The notes beneath the pieces were generated by a model. The model did no database searches. It had not been told where the DNA came from and saw only the letters and a program-made list of their open reading frames with translations. A stretch of 64,000 nt of DNA from Streptomyces flavochromogenes. Its GTDB lineage: Bacteria > Actinomycetota > Actinomycetes > Streptomycetales > Streptomycetaceae. Positions 45,977 to 55,723 of this stretch are shown here, one piece after another (positions within the stretch are counted from its first letter, which is position 1; every line of letters starts with the position of its first letter). The translations under genes were made by a program, and so were the position numbers. Location: NCBI RefSeq assembly GCF_000717595.1, contig NZ_JNZO01000025.1:62001-126000 (forward strand), read 5' to 3'.

Positions 45977-47896
45977 GTGGCTCTGCTGACCCGTATCAGG
46001 GGACCGCGAGATCTGGACCGGCTCTCCCCGGAACAGCTGGATCAGCTGGCCGACGAGATCAGGACGTTCCTCGTGGACGCCGTCTCCAAGACCGGCGGGC
46101 ACCTCGGGCCCAACCTCGGCGTGGTCGAGCTGACCATCGCCCTGCACCGCGTGTTCGACTCCCCGAAGGACAAGGTCCTCTGGGACACCGGCCACCAGAG
46201 CTACGTCCACAAGCTGCTCACGGGCCGCCAGGACTTCTCGAAGCTCAAGATGAAGGGCGGCCTCTCCGGCTACCCCTCGCAGGCCGAGTCCGAGCACGAC
46301 GTCATCGAGAACTCGCACGCCTCCACGGTCCTCGGCTGGGCCGACGGCCTCGCGAAGGCCAACGAGGTCCTCAAGAAGGACGACCACGTCGTCGCCGTCA
46401 TCGGCGACGGGGCCCTCACGGGCGGCATGGCCTGGGAGGCGCTGAACAACATCGCCGCCGCGAAGGACCGCCCGCTCGTCATCGTCGTCAACGACAACGA
46501 GCGGTCCTACGCGCCCACCATCGGCGGCCTCGCCAACCACCTGGCGACCCTGCGCACCACCGACGGCTACGAGCGCTTCCTCGCCCGCGGCAAGGACATC
46601 CTGGAGCGCACCCCCGTCGTCGGGAAGCCGCTCTACGAGACCCTGCACGGCGCCAAGAAGGGCCTCAAGGACTTCATCGCCCCGCAGGGCATGTTCGAGG
46701 ACCTCGGCCTCAAGTACGTCGGACCCATCGACGGCCACGACATCGAGGCCCTGGAGTCCGCCCTGACGCGCGCCAAGCGCTTCGGCGGCCCCGTGATCGT
46801 CCACTGCCTCACCGAGAAGGGACGCGGCTACCAGCCGGCCCTCCAGGACGAGGCCGACCGCTTCCACGCCGTCGGCAAGATCCACCCCGACACGGGCCTG
46901 CCCATCTCCTCCTCCGGCGCCGACTGGACCGGCGTCTTCGCCGAGGAGATGGTCGCGCTCGGCAAGGAGCGCGCGGACATCGTCGCCATCACGGCGGCCA
47001 TGCTCCAGCCCGTCGGTCTCGACAAGTTCGCCAAGGCCTTCCCCGAGCGGGTCTTCGACGTCGGCATCGCCGAGCAGCACGCCGCGGTCTCCGCCGCGGG
47101 CCTGGCCACCGGCGGTCTGCACCCGGTCTTCGCGGTCTACGCGACCTTCCTCAACCGCGCCTTCGACCAGGTCCTGATGGACGTGGCCCTGCACAAGTGC
47201 GGCGTCACCTTCGTCCTGGACCGCGCCGGCGTCACCGGCACCGACGGCGCCTCCCACAACGGCATGTGGGACATGTCGATCCTCCAGGTCGTCCCCGGCC
47301 TGCGGCTCGCCGCCCCGCGCGACGCCGACCAGGTCCGCGCCCAGCTGCGCGAGGCCGTCGAGGTCACCGACGCCCCCACCGTGGTCCGCTTCTCCAAGGG
47401 CGCGGTCGGCCCCGCCGTACCCGCCCTGCGCCGCGTCGGCGGCATGGACGTGCTCCGTGAGCCCGGCTCGGACCGGCCGGACGTCCTCCTGGTCTCGGTC
47501 GGGGCGCTCGCCCCGATGTGCCTGGAGATCGCCGACCTGCTGGACCGTCACGGCATCTCCACCACGGTCGTCGACCCCCGTTGGGTCAAGCCCGTCGACG
47601 AGGCCCTCGCCCCGCTCGCCGAGCGCCACCGGGTCGTCGTGACCGTCGAGGACAACAGCCGCGTCGGCGGCGTCGGCTCCGCCGTCGCCCAGGCACTCCG
47701 CGACGCCGGGGTGGACGTTCCGCTGCGTGACTTCGGCATCCCGCCGCGCTTCCTGGACCACGCCTCCCGCGGCGAGGTCCTGGCGGAGATCGGTCTGACC
47801 GCCCCGGACATCGCCCGGCAGGTCACCGGTTTGGTCTCGCGTCTCGACGGCAGATTCGAGACCAGCGCGCAGGCCGTGGAGCCCGCCCGCGACTGA
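45977..47896 (+). CDS. dxs: 1-deoxy-D-xylulose-5-phosphate synthase
   Basis: 639 residues. It condenses pyruvate and glyceraldehyde 3-phosphate in the first step of the MEP isoprenoid pathway. The thiamine diphosphate motif [18 protein letters not shown] (about 141-158) is present, as are [12 protein letters not shown] near the N-terminus, [18 protein letters not shown] and [11 protein letters not shown] with the catalytic glutamate. GTG 45977 follows AAGGAGG. It is a single-gene unit flanked by terminators, probably housekeeping. Confidence 0.97.
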   Translation: MALLTRIRGPRDLDRLSPEQLDQLADEIRTFLVDAVSKTGGHLGPNLGVVELTIALHRVFDSPKDKVLWDTGHQSYVHKLLTGRQDFSKLKMKGGLSGYPSQAESEHDVIENSHASTVLGWADGLAKANEVLKKDDHVVAVIGDGALTGGMAWEALNNIAAAKDRPLVIVVNDNERSYAPTIGGLANHLATLRTTDGYERFLARGKDILERTPVVGKPLYETLHGAKKGLKDFIAPQGMFEDLGLKYVGPIDGHDIEALESALTRAKRFGGPVIVHCLTEKGRGYQPALQDEADRFHAVGKIHPDTGLPISSSGADWTGVFAEEMVALGKERADIVAITAAMLQPVGLDKFAKAFPERVFDVGIAEQHAAVSAAGLATGGLHPVFAVYATFLNRAFDQVLMDVALHKCGVTFVLDRAGVTGTDGASHNGMWDMSILQVVPGLRLAAPRDADQVRAQLREAVEVTDAPTVVRFSKGAVGPAVPALRRVGGMDVLREPGSDRPDVLLVSVGALAPMCLEIADLLDRHGISTTVVDPRWVKPVDEALAPLAERHRVVVTVEDNSRVGGVGSAVAQALRDAGVDVPLRDFGIPPRFLDHASRGEVLAEIGLTAPDIARQVTGLVSRLDGRFETSAQAVEPARD

Positions 47897-47923
47897 CGGT
47901 CACGGTCACCCCGCGTCACCCGG

Positions 47924-47961
47924 GGGCCGATCGGTTCACTCTTCGGAGTGCCGATCGGCCC
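47924..47961 (+). terminator. Terminator after dxs
   Basis: An 11-bp stem GGGCCGATCGG/CCGATCGGCCC topped by CACTC-TTCG-GAGTG with a stable TTCG tetraloop, followed by CTTTCG. A TT bulge interrupts the left arm. Confidence 0.8.
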
Positions 47962-48017
47962 TTTCGCGTGCATTCTGACCACAGGGCGGGCAGCCCCATG
48001 GCAGGGAGGTACGACGA

Positions 48018-49532
48018 GTGAGTACGGACCAGCAGCCACGCGCCAACAACGGCGTGTTCCGGACCAAGACGGTCGAGCAGTCCATCCGTGACACGGAGGA
48101 GCCGGAGCACGCGCTCAAGAAATCCCTGTCCGCATGGGACCTGATGGTGTTCGGCGTCGGAGTCATCATCGGCACCGGCATCTTCGTCCTCACGGGCAAG
48201 GTCGCCAAGGAGAACGCCGGCCCGGCGACGGCGCTCGCCTTCATCGCCGCCGGCATCGTGTGCGCCCTCGCCGCCCTGTGCTACGCCGAGTTCGCCTCGA
48301 CGGTGCCGGTGGCGGGATCGGCGTACACCTTCGCGTACGCCTCCATCGGCGAGCTGCCCGCCTGGATCATCGGATGGGACCTCGTCCTGGAGTTCGCCCT
48401 CGGTACGGCGGTGGTCGCCGTCGGCTGGTCGGGATACGTCCGCTCGCTCATGGACAACATCGACTGGCACCTACCCGCGGCGCTCGAAGGCCCTGACGTG
48501 CCGGGCGGAACCTTCGACATCCTGGCCTTCCTGCTTGTCCTGGTGCTGACGGTCGTCCTCGTCCTGGGCATGAAACTCTCCGCCCGGATCACCGCGCTCG
48601 TCGTGGCGATCAAGGTGACCGTGGTGATGATCGTGATCGTCGCCGGCCTGTTCTTCATCGTCGGCGACAACTACGAGCCCTTCATCCCGCCGGCCGTCAC
48701 CCCCGAGGGCGGCGGCTCCAACTGGGACGCGCCACTCGTCCAGCTGCTCTTCGGGTACGAGGCGACCAACTTCGGCGTCATGGGCATCTTCACCGCCGCC
48801 TCGGTCGTCTTCTTCGCCTTCATCGGCTTCGACGTGGTGGCCACCGCCGCCGAGGAGACCAAGCTCCCGCAGCGGGACATGCCCCGGGGCATCCTCGGCT
48901 CGCTCTTCATCTGCACCGTGCTCTACGTGGCCGTGGCCCTGGTCGTCACCGGTATGCAGCACTACACGGAGCTGTCCGTGAGTGCCCCGCTCGCCGACGC
49001 CTTCAAGGCCGCCGGGCATCCCTTCTACGCGGGCGTGATCAGCTTCGGCGCCGCCGTCGGCCTCACCACGGTCTGTCTGATCCTGCTGCTCGGCCAGACC
49101 CGGGTGTTCTTCGCGATGAGCCGCGACGGACTCCTGCCGCGCTTCTTCTCCAAGACGCACCCGCGCTTCAAGACCCCGTACCGGCCGACCATCCTGCTCG
49201 GTGTGATCATCGCCATCGTCGCCGGCTTCACCAGCATCAACGAACTCGCGACCCTGGTGAACATCGGCACACTCTTCGCCTTCGTCGTCGTCGCGTTCGG
49301 CGTCATCGTGCTCCGTCGCACCCGCCCCGACCTGCCGCGCGCCTTCCGTACCCCCTGGGTGCCCGTGCTGCCGATCCTCTCCATCGCCGCCTCGCTCTGG
49401 CTGATGCTCAACCTGCCCGGCGAGACCTGGTTCCGGTTCGCGGTCTGGATGGTGATCGGCATCGTCGTGTACTTCCTGTACGGGCGCAGGCACAGCCGGC
49501 TCGGGCAGGAAGGCCAGGCCGCGAAGTACTGA
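48018..49532 (+). CDS. APC-family amino acid permease
   Basis: 504 residues with 12 or more membrane helices. The first helix has GVGVIIGTGIFVLTG, and FIGFDVVATAAEETKLPQRDMPRGI (about 270-294) is the cationic-amino-acid-transporter signature. GTG 48018 follows GGGAGG. It shares family and layout with the permease at 15479-16918 but is longer and clearly distinct. The substrate is unknown. No neighbouring gene gives a clue. Confidence 0.87.
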   Translation: MSTDQQPRANNGVFRTKTVEQSIRDTEEPEHALKKSLSAWDLMVFGVGVIIGTGIFVLTGKVAKENAGPATALAFIAAGIVCALAALCYAEFASTVPVAGSAYTFAYASIGELPAWIIGWDLVLEFALGTAVVAVGWSGYVRSLMDNIDWHLPAALEGPDVPGGTFDILAFLLVLVLTVVLVLGMKLSARITALVVAIKVTVVMIVIVAGLFFIVGDNYEPFIPPAVTPEGGGSNWDAPLVQLLFGYEATNFGVMGIFTAASVVFFAFIGFDVVATAAEETKLPQRDMPRGILGSLFICTVLYVAVALVVTGMQHYTELSVSAPLADAFKAAGHPFYAGVISFGAAVGLTTVCLILLLGQTRVFFAMSRDGLLPRFFSKTHPRFKTPYRPTILLGVIIAIVAGFTSINELATLVNIGTLFAFVVVAFGVIVLRRTRPDLPRAFRTPWVPVLPILSIAASLWLMLNLPGETWFRFAVWMVIGIVVYFLYGRRHSRLGQEGQAAKY

Positions 49533-49642
49533 GCGGGCCGTAAGGCGGCGATACCGCAGGCGCGGAAGGGACCGTTCGACGGGGCGGCTACAGTCGGCTC
49601 GTACCCGAACTCCTTCCGACGACCGGAGTGCTGGATCTCCCC

Positions 49643-50737
49643 ATGGCTAATCGATCCCAGGCCCCCAACGCCCCTTCCGACGGCTCCTCCACCGCCCCCC
49701 TGCTCCAGGGTGACTGGCTGACCAGAGGGGCGGAGGGCCGGTTCAGCGCCTACCTGCCCAGGGACGGAGAGGTGGTGCGCTGGACCGAGCAGCCCGACGG
49801 ATCCTGGAGCGGACCCGTCTCGCTCGGAGGCCCCGGACCCGCCGGCGGCCTCACCCCCTTCCTCGCCGTCGGCCAGGGCGTGGACCGGTACGTCCATCTC
49901 CTCGCCCTGCGGCCCACCGCCGGGGAAGAGGGGCACGTCGAGCTCGTCCACAGCGTCCAGTTCCAGACCGGCCGCCCCGCCCTGGAATGGCGCTCGATCG
50001 GGCACTCCAACGGCAAGGGGCCGTGGACCGGCAACCCCGCCGTCGCGGTGGACGGCCGAGGCCGCGTGTACGCCTTCATGCGCAACGGCGGCGGCGGACT
50101 GAGCGTGCGGGCCCAGAAGGACGCCGGCGGCTGGCACCCCTGGTGGGACCTGCTCGGATCGAAGACCGATCCCTCGCCGGTCGCGATCACGAACGGCTCC
50201 GGCTTCGTCGAGCTGTTCAGCTCGCACGCCAAGGGCCTCGTTCGCTACGTCCAGCGCGAGTCCGGCGCCCGGCCGCTCCGCGAGGAGCTGCTCCCGGCGT
50301 CGGTGACGATGGGCACCCTGGCGGCCACGACCGGCCCCTCCGGCCACGTCACCCTCTTCTACCTGGACCAGGACGGTCAGGTCCGTGCCTGGTCGCCGGA
50401 GCGGTCCCTGGAGCCCACGGTCCTCGGCAAGGCCGTCGGCACCGGACGGCTCTCGGCCGGCCGCTGTCTCATCGACGGCTCCGAGCAGACGGTCCTCGCC
50501 CAGCAGTCCGCCGACGGCCGGCTCGCGCTCGCCGCCTTCCCGAGCGAGCAGGAGACCGAGGGCATCCAGTGGTCGGAGACCGGGGAGCGGCACGGCGAGC
50601 TCGCCGCCGTCCTCACCCGCGGGGGCGACGGGCGTCTGGTCGCGATGGCCAGGGTCGGCACGGGCGCCCCGATCACCACCCGCCAGAAGGCGTCGGCCGA
50701 GGGCCTGGTCCTGGAGGGCTGGCGCTCCATAGGGTGA
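49643..50737 (+). CDS. Hypothetical protein, probable beta-propeller lectin-like
   Basis: 364 residues, no signal peptide. I do not recognise a family. The sequence repeats a pattern of Gly-rich beta segments with W residues and motifs such as GDWLTRGAEGRFSAYL, GNPAVAVDGRGRVYAFMR, GPSGHVTLFYLDQDGQVRAW and ADGRLALAAF, spaced about 45-55 residues, which suggests a six- or seven-bladed propeller like the PLL lectins. ATG 49643 is used; GTG 49628 is in frame and also possible. It ends at a strong hairpin pair shared with fadB. Confidence 0.65.
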   Translation: MANRSQAPNAPSDGSSTAPLLQGDWLTRGAEGRFSAYLPRDGEVVRWTEQPDGSWSGPVSLGGPGPAGGLTPFLAVGQGVDRYVHLLALRPTAGEEGHVELVHSVQFQTGRPALEWRSIGHSNGKGPWTGNPAVAVDGRGRVYAFMRNGGGGLSVRAQKDAGGWHPWWDLLGSKTDPSPVAITNGSGFVELFSSHAKGLVRYVQRESGARPLREELLPASVTMGTLAATTGPSGHVTLFYLDQDGQVRAWSPERSLEPTVLGKAVGTGRLSAGRCLIDGSEQTVLAQQSADGRLALAAFPSEQETEGIQWSETGERHGELAAVLTRGGDGRLVAMARVGTGAPITTRQKASAEGLVLEGWRSIG

Positions 50738-50745
50738 CGCCCCGA

Positions 50746-50774
50746 GGAGCTCCCCGGGCACGCCGGGGAGCTCC
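50746..50774 (+). terminator. Terminator after the propeller-like gene
   Basis: A perfect 12-bp stem GGAGCTCCCCGG/CCGGGGAGCTCC with loop GCACG, 8 nt after the stop codon. Confidence 0.8.
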
Positions 50775-50822
50775 CGAAGAGCGGACCCGACGCCACGCGA
50801 GCGGTTCCACGGGAACGTCCTC

Positions 50823-50869
50823 ACGTGAACGGCCCCGGCACCTGGAGAAGGTGCCGGGGCCGTTCACGT
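50823..50869 (-). terminator. Terminator after fadB
   Basis: A perfect 21-bp stem with loop GGAGA (plus-strand reading), 25 nt from the fadB stop. One of the longest perfect hairpins in the window; with the preceding hairpin it separates two convergent units. Confidence 0.85.
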
Positions 50870-50894
50870 ACGCCCTGGGGCGCGAGGCCGGGTG

Positions 50895-53033
50895 TTACGC
50901 CGGGACGCTCGCCACGCCCTGCGCGAGGAAACGCTTGCCGTTGACGCGCTCGGAGACGCCCTCACGGTCCAGGTACGGCGTGATGCCGCCCAGGTGGAAG
51001 GGCCAGCCCGCGCCGGTGATCAGGCAGAGGTCGATGTCCTGCGCCTCGGCGACGACACCCTCCTCCAGCATCAGGCCGATCTCCTGCGCCACCGCGTCCA
51101 GGACGCGGTCGCGGACCTGCTCCTCGGTCAGGACGGACTCGCCCTGGACGAGGAGGGCGGCGACCTCCGGGTCGAGCTCCGGCTTGAAGCCGTTCTCGGC
51201 GTTGTAGACGTAGAAGCCGCGCTTGCCGGCCTCGACGACGCGCTTGAGGTTCGGCGAGACGGTGAAGCGCTCCGGGAAGGCGCGGTTCAGGGTCTCGGAG
51301 ACGTGCAGACCGATGGCCGGTCCGACGAGCTCCAGAAGGACCAGCGGCGACATCGGCAGGCCGAGGGGCTCGATCGCCTTCTCGGCGGTCTCGACCGACG
51401 TGCCCTCGTCGATGACGTTCTGGATCTCGCCCATGAAGCGGGTCAGGATGCGGTTCACGACGAACGCCGGGGCGTCCTTGGTGAGGACCGCGGTCTTCTT
51501 CAGCTTCTTGGCGACACCGAACGCGGTGGCCAGCGAGGCGTCGTCCGTCTGCTCGCCGCGGACGATCTCCAGGAGCGGGAGGATCGCGACCGGGTTGAAG
51601 AAGTGGAAGCCGACCACGCGCTCCGGGTGCTGGAGCTTGGAGGCCATCTCCGACACCGACAGCGAGGAGGTGTTGGTGGCGAGGATCGCGTGCGCCGGGG
51701 CGACCGCCTCGACCTCCGCGAACACCTTCTGCTTGACGGACATCTCCTCGAACACGGCCTCGATGATGAAGTCCGCGTCCGCGAAGCCCTCGGCCTTGTC
51801 CAGGACACCGGAGACCAGGCCCTTGAGACGGTTGGCCTTGTCCTGGTTGATGCGGCCCTTGGCGAGCAGCTTCTCGATCTCGGCGTGGACGTAGCCCACA
51901 CCCTTGTCGACGCGCTCCTGGTCGATGTCGGTCAGGACGACCGGCACCTCGAGGCGGCGCAGGAAGAGCAGGGCGAGCTGGGAGGCCATCAGACCGGCGC
52001 CGACGACACCGACCTTGGTGATCGGGCGGGCCAGCGACTTGTCCGGGGCACCGGCGGGGCGCTTGCCGCGCTTCTGCACCAGGTTGAAGGCGTAGATGCC
52101 GGAGCGGAGCTCGCCGCCCATGATCAGGTCCGCGAGGGCCTGGTCCTCGGCGTCGAAGCCCTTCTGCAGGTCGCCGTCCTTGGCGGCCTCGATGATGTCG
52201 AGGGCGCGGTAGGCGGCCGGCGCGGCACCGTGGACCTTGGAGTCGGCCACGAGACGGCCCTTGGCGACGGCCTGGTCCCAGGCCTCGCCGCGGTCGATCG
52301 CGGGGCGCTCGACCGTCACGGAGCCGTTGAGGACGGAAGCCGTCCAGATCAGCGACTGCTCCAGGAAGTCGGCACCCTCGAACAGCGCGTCGGCGATGCC
52401 GAGCTCGAAGACCTGCTTGCCCTTGAGCTGACGGTTCTGGTTCAGCGAGTTCTCGATGATGACCGAGACGGCCTTCTCGGCACCGATCAGGTTCGGCAGG
52501 ATGGCGCAGCCGCCCCAGCCGGGCACCAGACCGAGGAAGACCTCGGGCAGCGAGAAGGCCGGCAGGGCCTTCGACACGGTGCGGTAGGTGCAGTGCAGAC
52601 CGACCTCGACGCCGCCGCCCATGGCCGCGCCGTTGTAGTACGCGAAGGTCGGGACGGCGAGCTCGGACAGCCGCTTGAAGACGTCGTGGCCGCCCTTGCC
52701 GATGGCGAGCGCCTCGTCGTGCTTCTTCAGCAGCTCGACGCCCTTGAGGTCGGCGCCGACGGCGAAGATGAACGGCTTGCCGGTGATGCCGACGCCGGTG
52801 ATCTCACCGTTCGCGGCCTCGGCCTCGACCTGGTCGATCGCCGTGTTCAGGTTGGCGAGCGACTGGGGGCCGAAGGTGGTCGGCTTGGTGTGGTCGAAGC
52901 CGTTGTCCAGCGTGATGAGGGCGAACCGGCCCGCACCCGCGGGCAGTTCGAAGTGCCGTACGTGGGCGCTGGTGACGACCTCGTCGGGGAAGAGCTCCGC
53001 GGCGCCCTTCAGAAGCTCGGCGGTGGTGCTCAC
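50895..53033 (-). CDS. fadB: Fatty-acid oxidation multifunctional protein (enoyl-CoA hydratase / 3-hydroxyacyl-CoA dehydrogenase)
   Basis: 712 residues. The N-terminal crotonase domain has the oxyanion loop KPFIFAVGADLKG and YNGAAMGGGVEVGLHC. The NAD-binding loop KVGVVGAGLMASQLALLF lies at about 338-355, followed by the 3-hydroxyacyl-CoA dehydrogenase signature HFFNPVAILPLLEIVRGEQT. It performs two steps of beta-oxidation and works with the thiolase encoded directly upstream. GTG 53033 overlaps the fadA stop (GTGA); upstream residues in the same frame lie inside fadA and are excluded. Order fadA-fadB on the minus strand, one operon. Confidence 0.95.
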   Translation of the reverse strand: MSTTAELLKGAAELFPDEVVTSAHVRHFELPAGAGRFALITLDNGFDHTKPTTFGPQSLANLNTAIDQVEAEAANGEITGVGITGKPFIFAVGADLKGVELLKKHDEALAIGKGGHDVFKRLSELAVPTFAYYNGAAMGGGVEVGLHCTYRTVSKALPAFSLPEVFLGLVPGWGGCAILPNLIGAEKAVSVIIENSLNQNRQLKGKQVFELGIADALFEGADFLEQSLIWTASVLNGSVTVERPAIDRGEAWDQAVAKGRLVADSKVHGAAPAAYRALDIIEAAKDGDLQKGFDAEDQALADLIMGGELRSGIYAFNLVQKRGKRPAGAPDKSLARPITKVGVVGAGLMASQLALLFLRRLEVPVVLTDIDQERVDKGVGYVHAEIEKLLAKGRINQDKANRLKGLVSGVLDKAEGFADADFIIEAVFEEMSVKQKVFAEVEAVAPAHAILATNTSSLSVSEMASKLQHPERVVGFHFFNPVAILPLLEIVRGEQTDDASLATAFGVAKKLKKTAVLTKDAPAFVVNRILTRFMGEIQNVIDEGTSVETAEKAIEPLGLPMSPLVLLELVGPAIGLHVSETLNRAFPERFTVSPNLKRVVEAGKRGFYVYNAENGFKPELDPEVAALLVQGESVLTEEQVRDRVLDAVAQEIGLMLEEGVVAEAQDIDLCLITGAGWPFHLGGITPYLDREGVSERVNGKRFLAQGVASVPA

Positions 53034-54244
53034 TTGCCCTCCCAGTGGGGGTTTTCCCAGATGACCGTGGCGCCCATGCCGAAGCCGACGCACATCGTGT
53101 TGAGGCCGTAGCGGACCTGCGGGTTCTCCTCGAACTGGCGGGCCAGCTGCGTCATCAGACGGACGCCGGAGGAGGCGAGCGGGTGACCGTAGGCGATGGC
53201 GCCGCCGTACTGGTTGACGCGGGCGTCGTCGTCGGCGATGCCGTAGTGCTCCAGGAAGGCGAGGACCTGGACCGCGAAGGCCTCGTTGATCTCGAAGAGG
53301 TCGATGTCCTCGATGGACAGACCGGCCTTCGCGAGGGCCTTCTCGGTCGCCGGGATCGGGCCGTAGCCCATGACCTCGGGCTCGACGCCGGCGAAGGCGT
53401 ACGAGACGAGGCGCATCTTCACCGGGAGGTCGTTCTCGCGGGCGAAGTCCTCGGAGGCGATGATCGAGGCGGTGGCACCGTCGTTGAGACCGGCCGCGTT
53501 GCCCGCGGTGACGTTGCCGTGGACGCGGAACGGCGTCTTCAGGTTGGCCAGCGACTCCAGGGTGGTGCCCGGGCGCATCGGCTCGTCGGCGGTGACCAGG
53601 CCCCAGCCGGTCTCACCGGTGGAGGCGTCGGTGCGGCGGACCGAGATCGGCACCAGGTCCTGCTGGATCTTGCCGTCGGCGTACGCCTTGGCGGCCTTCT
53701 CCTGCGAGCGCACGGCGTACTCGTCGGCGCGCTGCTTGGTGATGCTCGGGTAGCGGTCGTGCAGGTTCTCGGCGGTCATGCCCATGAACAGGGCGGACTC
53801 GTCGACCAGCTTCTCGCTCACGAACCGCGGGTTCGGGTCGACGCCCTCACCCATGGGGTGGCGGCCCATGTGCTCGACGCCACCGGCGATGACGGCGTCG
53901 TAGGCGCCGAAGGCGATCGAACCGGCGACCGAGGTGACGGCGGTCAGCGCGCCGGCGCACATGCGGTCGATGGAGTAGCCCGGCACCGACTGCGGCAGTC
54001 CGGCGAGGATGCCCGCCGTGCGGCCGAGGGTCAGACCCTGGTCACCGATCTGCGTGGTCGCGGCGATGGCGACCTCGTCGATCTGCGCGGGGTCGAGGCC
54101 GGGGTTGCGGCGCAGCAGCTCCCGGATGGCCTTGACGACGAGGTCGTCGGCGCGGGTCTCGTGGTAGATGCCCTTCGGGCCCGCCTTGCCGAACGGGGTG
54201 CGGACGCCGTCGACGAAGACGACGTCCCTGACGGTACGAGGCAC
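53030..54244 (-). CDS. fadA: Acetyl-CoA C-acyltransferase (3-ketoacyl-CoA thiolase)
   Basis: 404 residues. Catalytic cysteine in DRMCAGALTAV (about 86-96), NEAFAVQ with its histidine-partner region, GHPLASSG and the second cysteine in NTMCVGFGMG are all present. It cleaves 3-ketoacyl-CoA in the last step of beta-oxidation. GTG 54244 follows GGAGGAG at 6 nt. First gene of the fadA-fadB operon. Two palindromic sites 50-90 bp upstream could bind a fatty-acyl-CoA-responsive regulator. Confidence 0.95.
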   Translation of the reverse strand: MPRTVRDVVFVDGVRTPFGKAGPKGIYHETRADDLVVKAIRELLRRNPGLDPAQIDEVAIAATTQIGDQGLTLGRTAGILAGLPQSVPGYSIDRMCAGALTAVTSVAGSIAFGAYDAVIAGGVEHMGRHPMGEGVDPNPRFVSEKLVDESALFMGMTAENLHDRYPSITKQRADEYAVRSQEKAAKAYADGKIQQDLVPISVRRTDASTGETGWGLVTADEPMRPGTTLESLANLKTPFRVHGNVTAGNAAGLNDGATASIIASEDFARENDLPVKMRLVSYAFAGVEPEVMGYGPIPATEKALAKAGLSIEDIDLFEINEAFAVQVLAFLEHYGIADDDARVNQYGGAIAYGHPLASSGVRLMTQLARQFEENPQVRYGLNTMCVGFGMGATVIWENPHWEGK

Positions 54245-54292
54245 GATGGCTCTCCTCCAGGGTGCGGGATGGCACTGCTGCGGCACACGCCT

Positions 54293-54331
54293 AAGCGTGC
54301 GCTTGCTTCCCCCATGCTACTTGTGGGTAAC
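54293..54331 (-). promoter_or_regulatory. Candidate operators upstream of fadA
   Basis: AAGCGTGCGCTT (54293-54304; 5-bp perfect arms) resembles TetR-type sites of beta-oxidation regulators. GCTACTTGTGGGTAAC (54316-54331) is a second imperfect inverted repeat and the only AT-rich patch in the 308-bp gap 54245-54552. The rest of the gap shows no gene. Confidence 0.4.
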
Positions 54332-54552
54332 CAGGCTGCCCAGCCCCTGGGCCCCAAGCGGCGAAGGTCACACCCCGAGGATGCCACCGGGCCGGCCGCG
54401 CGCCCCCCGCGTACGCCCGTCTGTTCGGACGGTCCCGCAACCCGATGGGCCCAGGGCGGCGGCCGCGTCGTGGCGCGGTCGCCCGCCGGCGGGCGGAGGC
54501 TGGCACCGGCCGCGGCACGAGGCCGCGGCCCCTGCCCACGGAAAGGACTGCC

Positions 54553-55674
54553 ATGGCCATCGTCACCACCGACCACCAGGTCCCCCACACCTCCACCGTC
54601 CCCGCGAACGCCGGCGATCCGGTCAAGCTCTTCGTACGGGAGCGGCGCGACACGTCCGACAGCGGGCCGCGCACACCGGTCCTCATGCTCCACGGCCGGA
54701 GCGTGCCGGTGCTGGCCGGCTGCGACCTCCAGCACGAGTCGTACAGCTGGGCCGAGGCGCTGGCGAAAGCCGGCTACGACGTCTTCATGATGGACCTCCA
54801 GGGGTCGGGCCGCTCCCCGCGCCCCACCATGGACGACCCCCACAACGTCAACCCGGCCCAGCAGGCCCTGCTGACGCCGAGGCCGCCGGGATTCGTCCCG
54901 GGCCCGCCGACCTACCCGTTCCAGCTGACCAACTCGAACAGCGACCGGGACGAACTGAACACCGTCGTGGAGTTCATCCGCGCCGAGTGCCAGGTGGACA
55001 AGGTCGCCTTCATCGGCTGGTCCGCCGCCGCGTTCACGATGGGGCCGTACGCGGTCAAGAACCCGGGGAAGGTGTCGAGCCTGTTCCTGCTGGCGCCGAT
55101 CTTCCCGCCCCTGGGCACGTCGAACCCGCCGGCCACGCTGCCGCTGCCCGGCTTCCCCATGTTCGTCGGCGGGAAGACGGGATTCGACCAGGGATGGGCC
55201 GCGGAGGCGCCCTGTGAGGGCCAGCGCGCGCCGGGCATCGTCGACGTGGCCTGGAACGCGATCATGGACAACGACCCGATCGGCAGCACGTGGGGGCCCC
55301 TGACGGGGCTCAACCGCATCAGGAACTTCGTCCGGTGGGGATGGAACAACACCACGGCGGCGCAGGGCGGGGTGCTCGGCGGTGATGTGCCCGTCCTGAT
55401 GGTGTACGGGGAGTACGACCGTCAGGTGAACACGTCACCCCCCAACCCGAATCCGGAACTCAACTTCTCCGTCCCCGCGCTCTACGACGCCGTCGCGGGC
55501 TCGCACAAGCTGATGGTCAAGCTGGCCTGCGCGGGGCACTCGGTGGTGTGGGAGATGCAGCACAAGAACGTGCACAACCTCTCGAAGCACTGGCTCAAGC
55601 ACCTCAAGGTCGACGGCAAGACCAACGGCGTCTTCGACATGGACACCGACGGCAACCTCAGCCCCGTCCCGTAG
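54553..55674 (+). CDS. Alpha/beta hydrolase
   Basis: 373 residues, no signal peptide. The fold is evident from LMLHGRSVPV (oxyanion strand), the nucleophile elbow IGWSAAAF (about 155-162), the acid in MVYGEYDRQVN (about 283-293) and the histidine in CAGHSVVWEM (about 334). The 120-residue insert between nucleophile and acid is Pro/Gly-rich. GAAAGGA precedes ATG 54553. Esterase or amidase substrate unknown. It sits alone between divergent fadA and convergent rnd and, from memory, is not at this place in S. coelicolor. Confidence 0.8.
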   Translation: MAIVTTDHQVPHTSTVPANAGDPVKLFVRERRDTSDSGPRTPVLMLHGRSVPVLAGCDLQHESYSWAEALAKAGYDVFMMDLQGSGRSPRPTMDDPHNVNPAQQALLTPRPPGFVPGPPTYPFQLTNSNSDRDELNTVVEFIRAECQVDKVAFIGWSAAAFTMGPYAVKNPGKVSSLFLLAPIFPPLGTSNPPATLPLPGFPMFVGGKTGFDQGWAAEAPCEGQRAPGIVDVAWNAIMDNDPIGSTWGPLTGLNRIRNFVRWGWNNTTAAQGGVLGGDVPVLMVYGEYDRQVNTSPPNPNPELNFSVPALYDAVAGSHKLMVKLACAGHSVVWEMQHKNVHNLSKHWLKHLKVDGKTNGVFDMDTDGNLSPVP

Positions 55675-55683
55675 AACGGCGAA

Positions 55684-55710
55684 GCCCCCGGCCGGACACC
55701 GGCCGGGGGC
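55684..55710. terminator. Bidirectional terminator between hydrolase and rnd
   Basis: A perfect 12-bp stem GCCCCCGGCCGG/CCGGCCGGGGGC with loop ACA, between two convergent genes. Confidence 0.85.
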
Positions 55711-55723
55711 TCCGCGCGCGGGG

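Noticed and set aside
49533..49642. Possible riboswitch or small RNA in the gap before the propeller-like gene
   Set aside because: No conserved core, no strong hairpin and only 110 bp; nothing to support a call.
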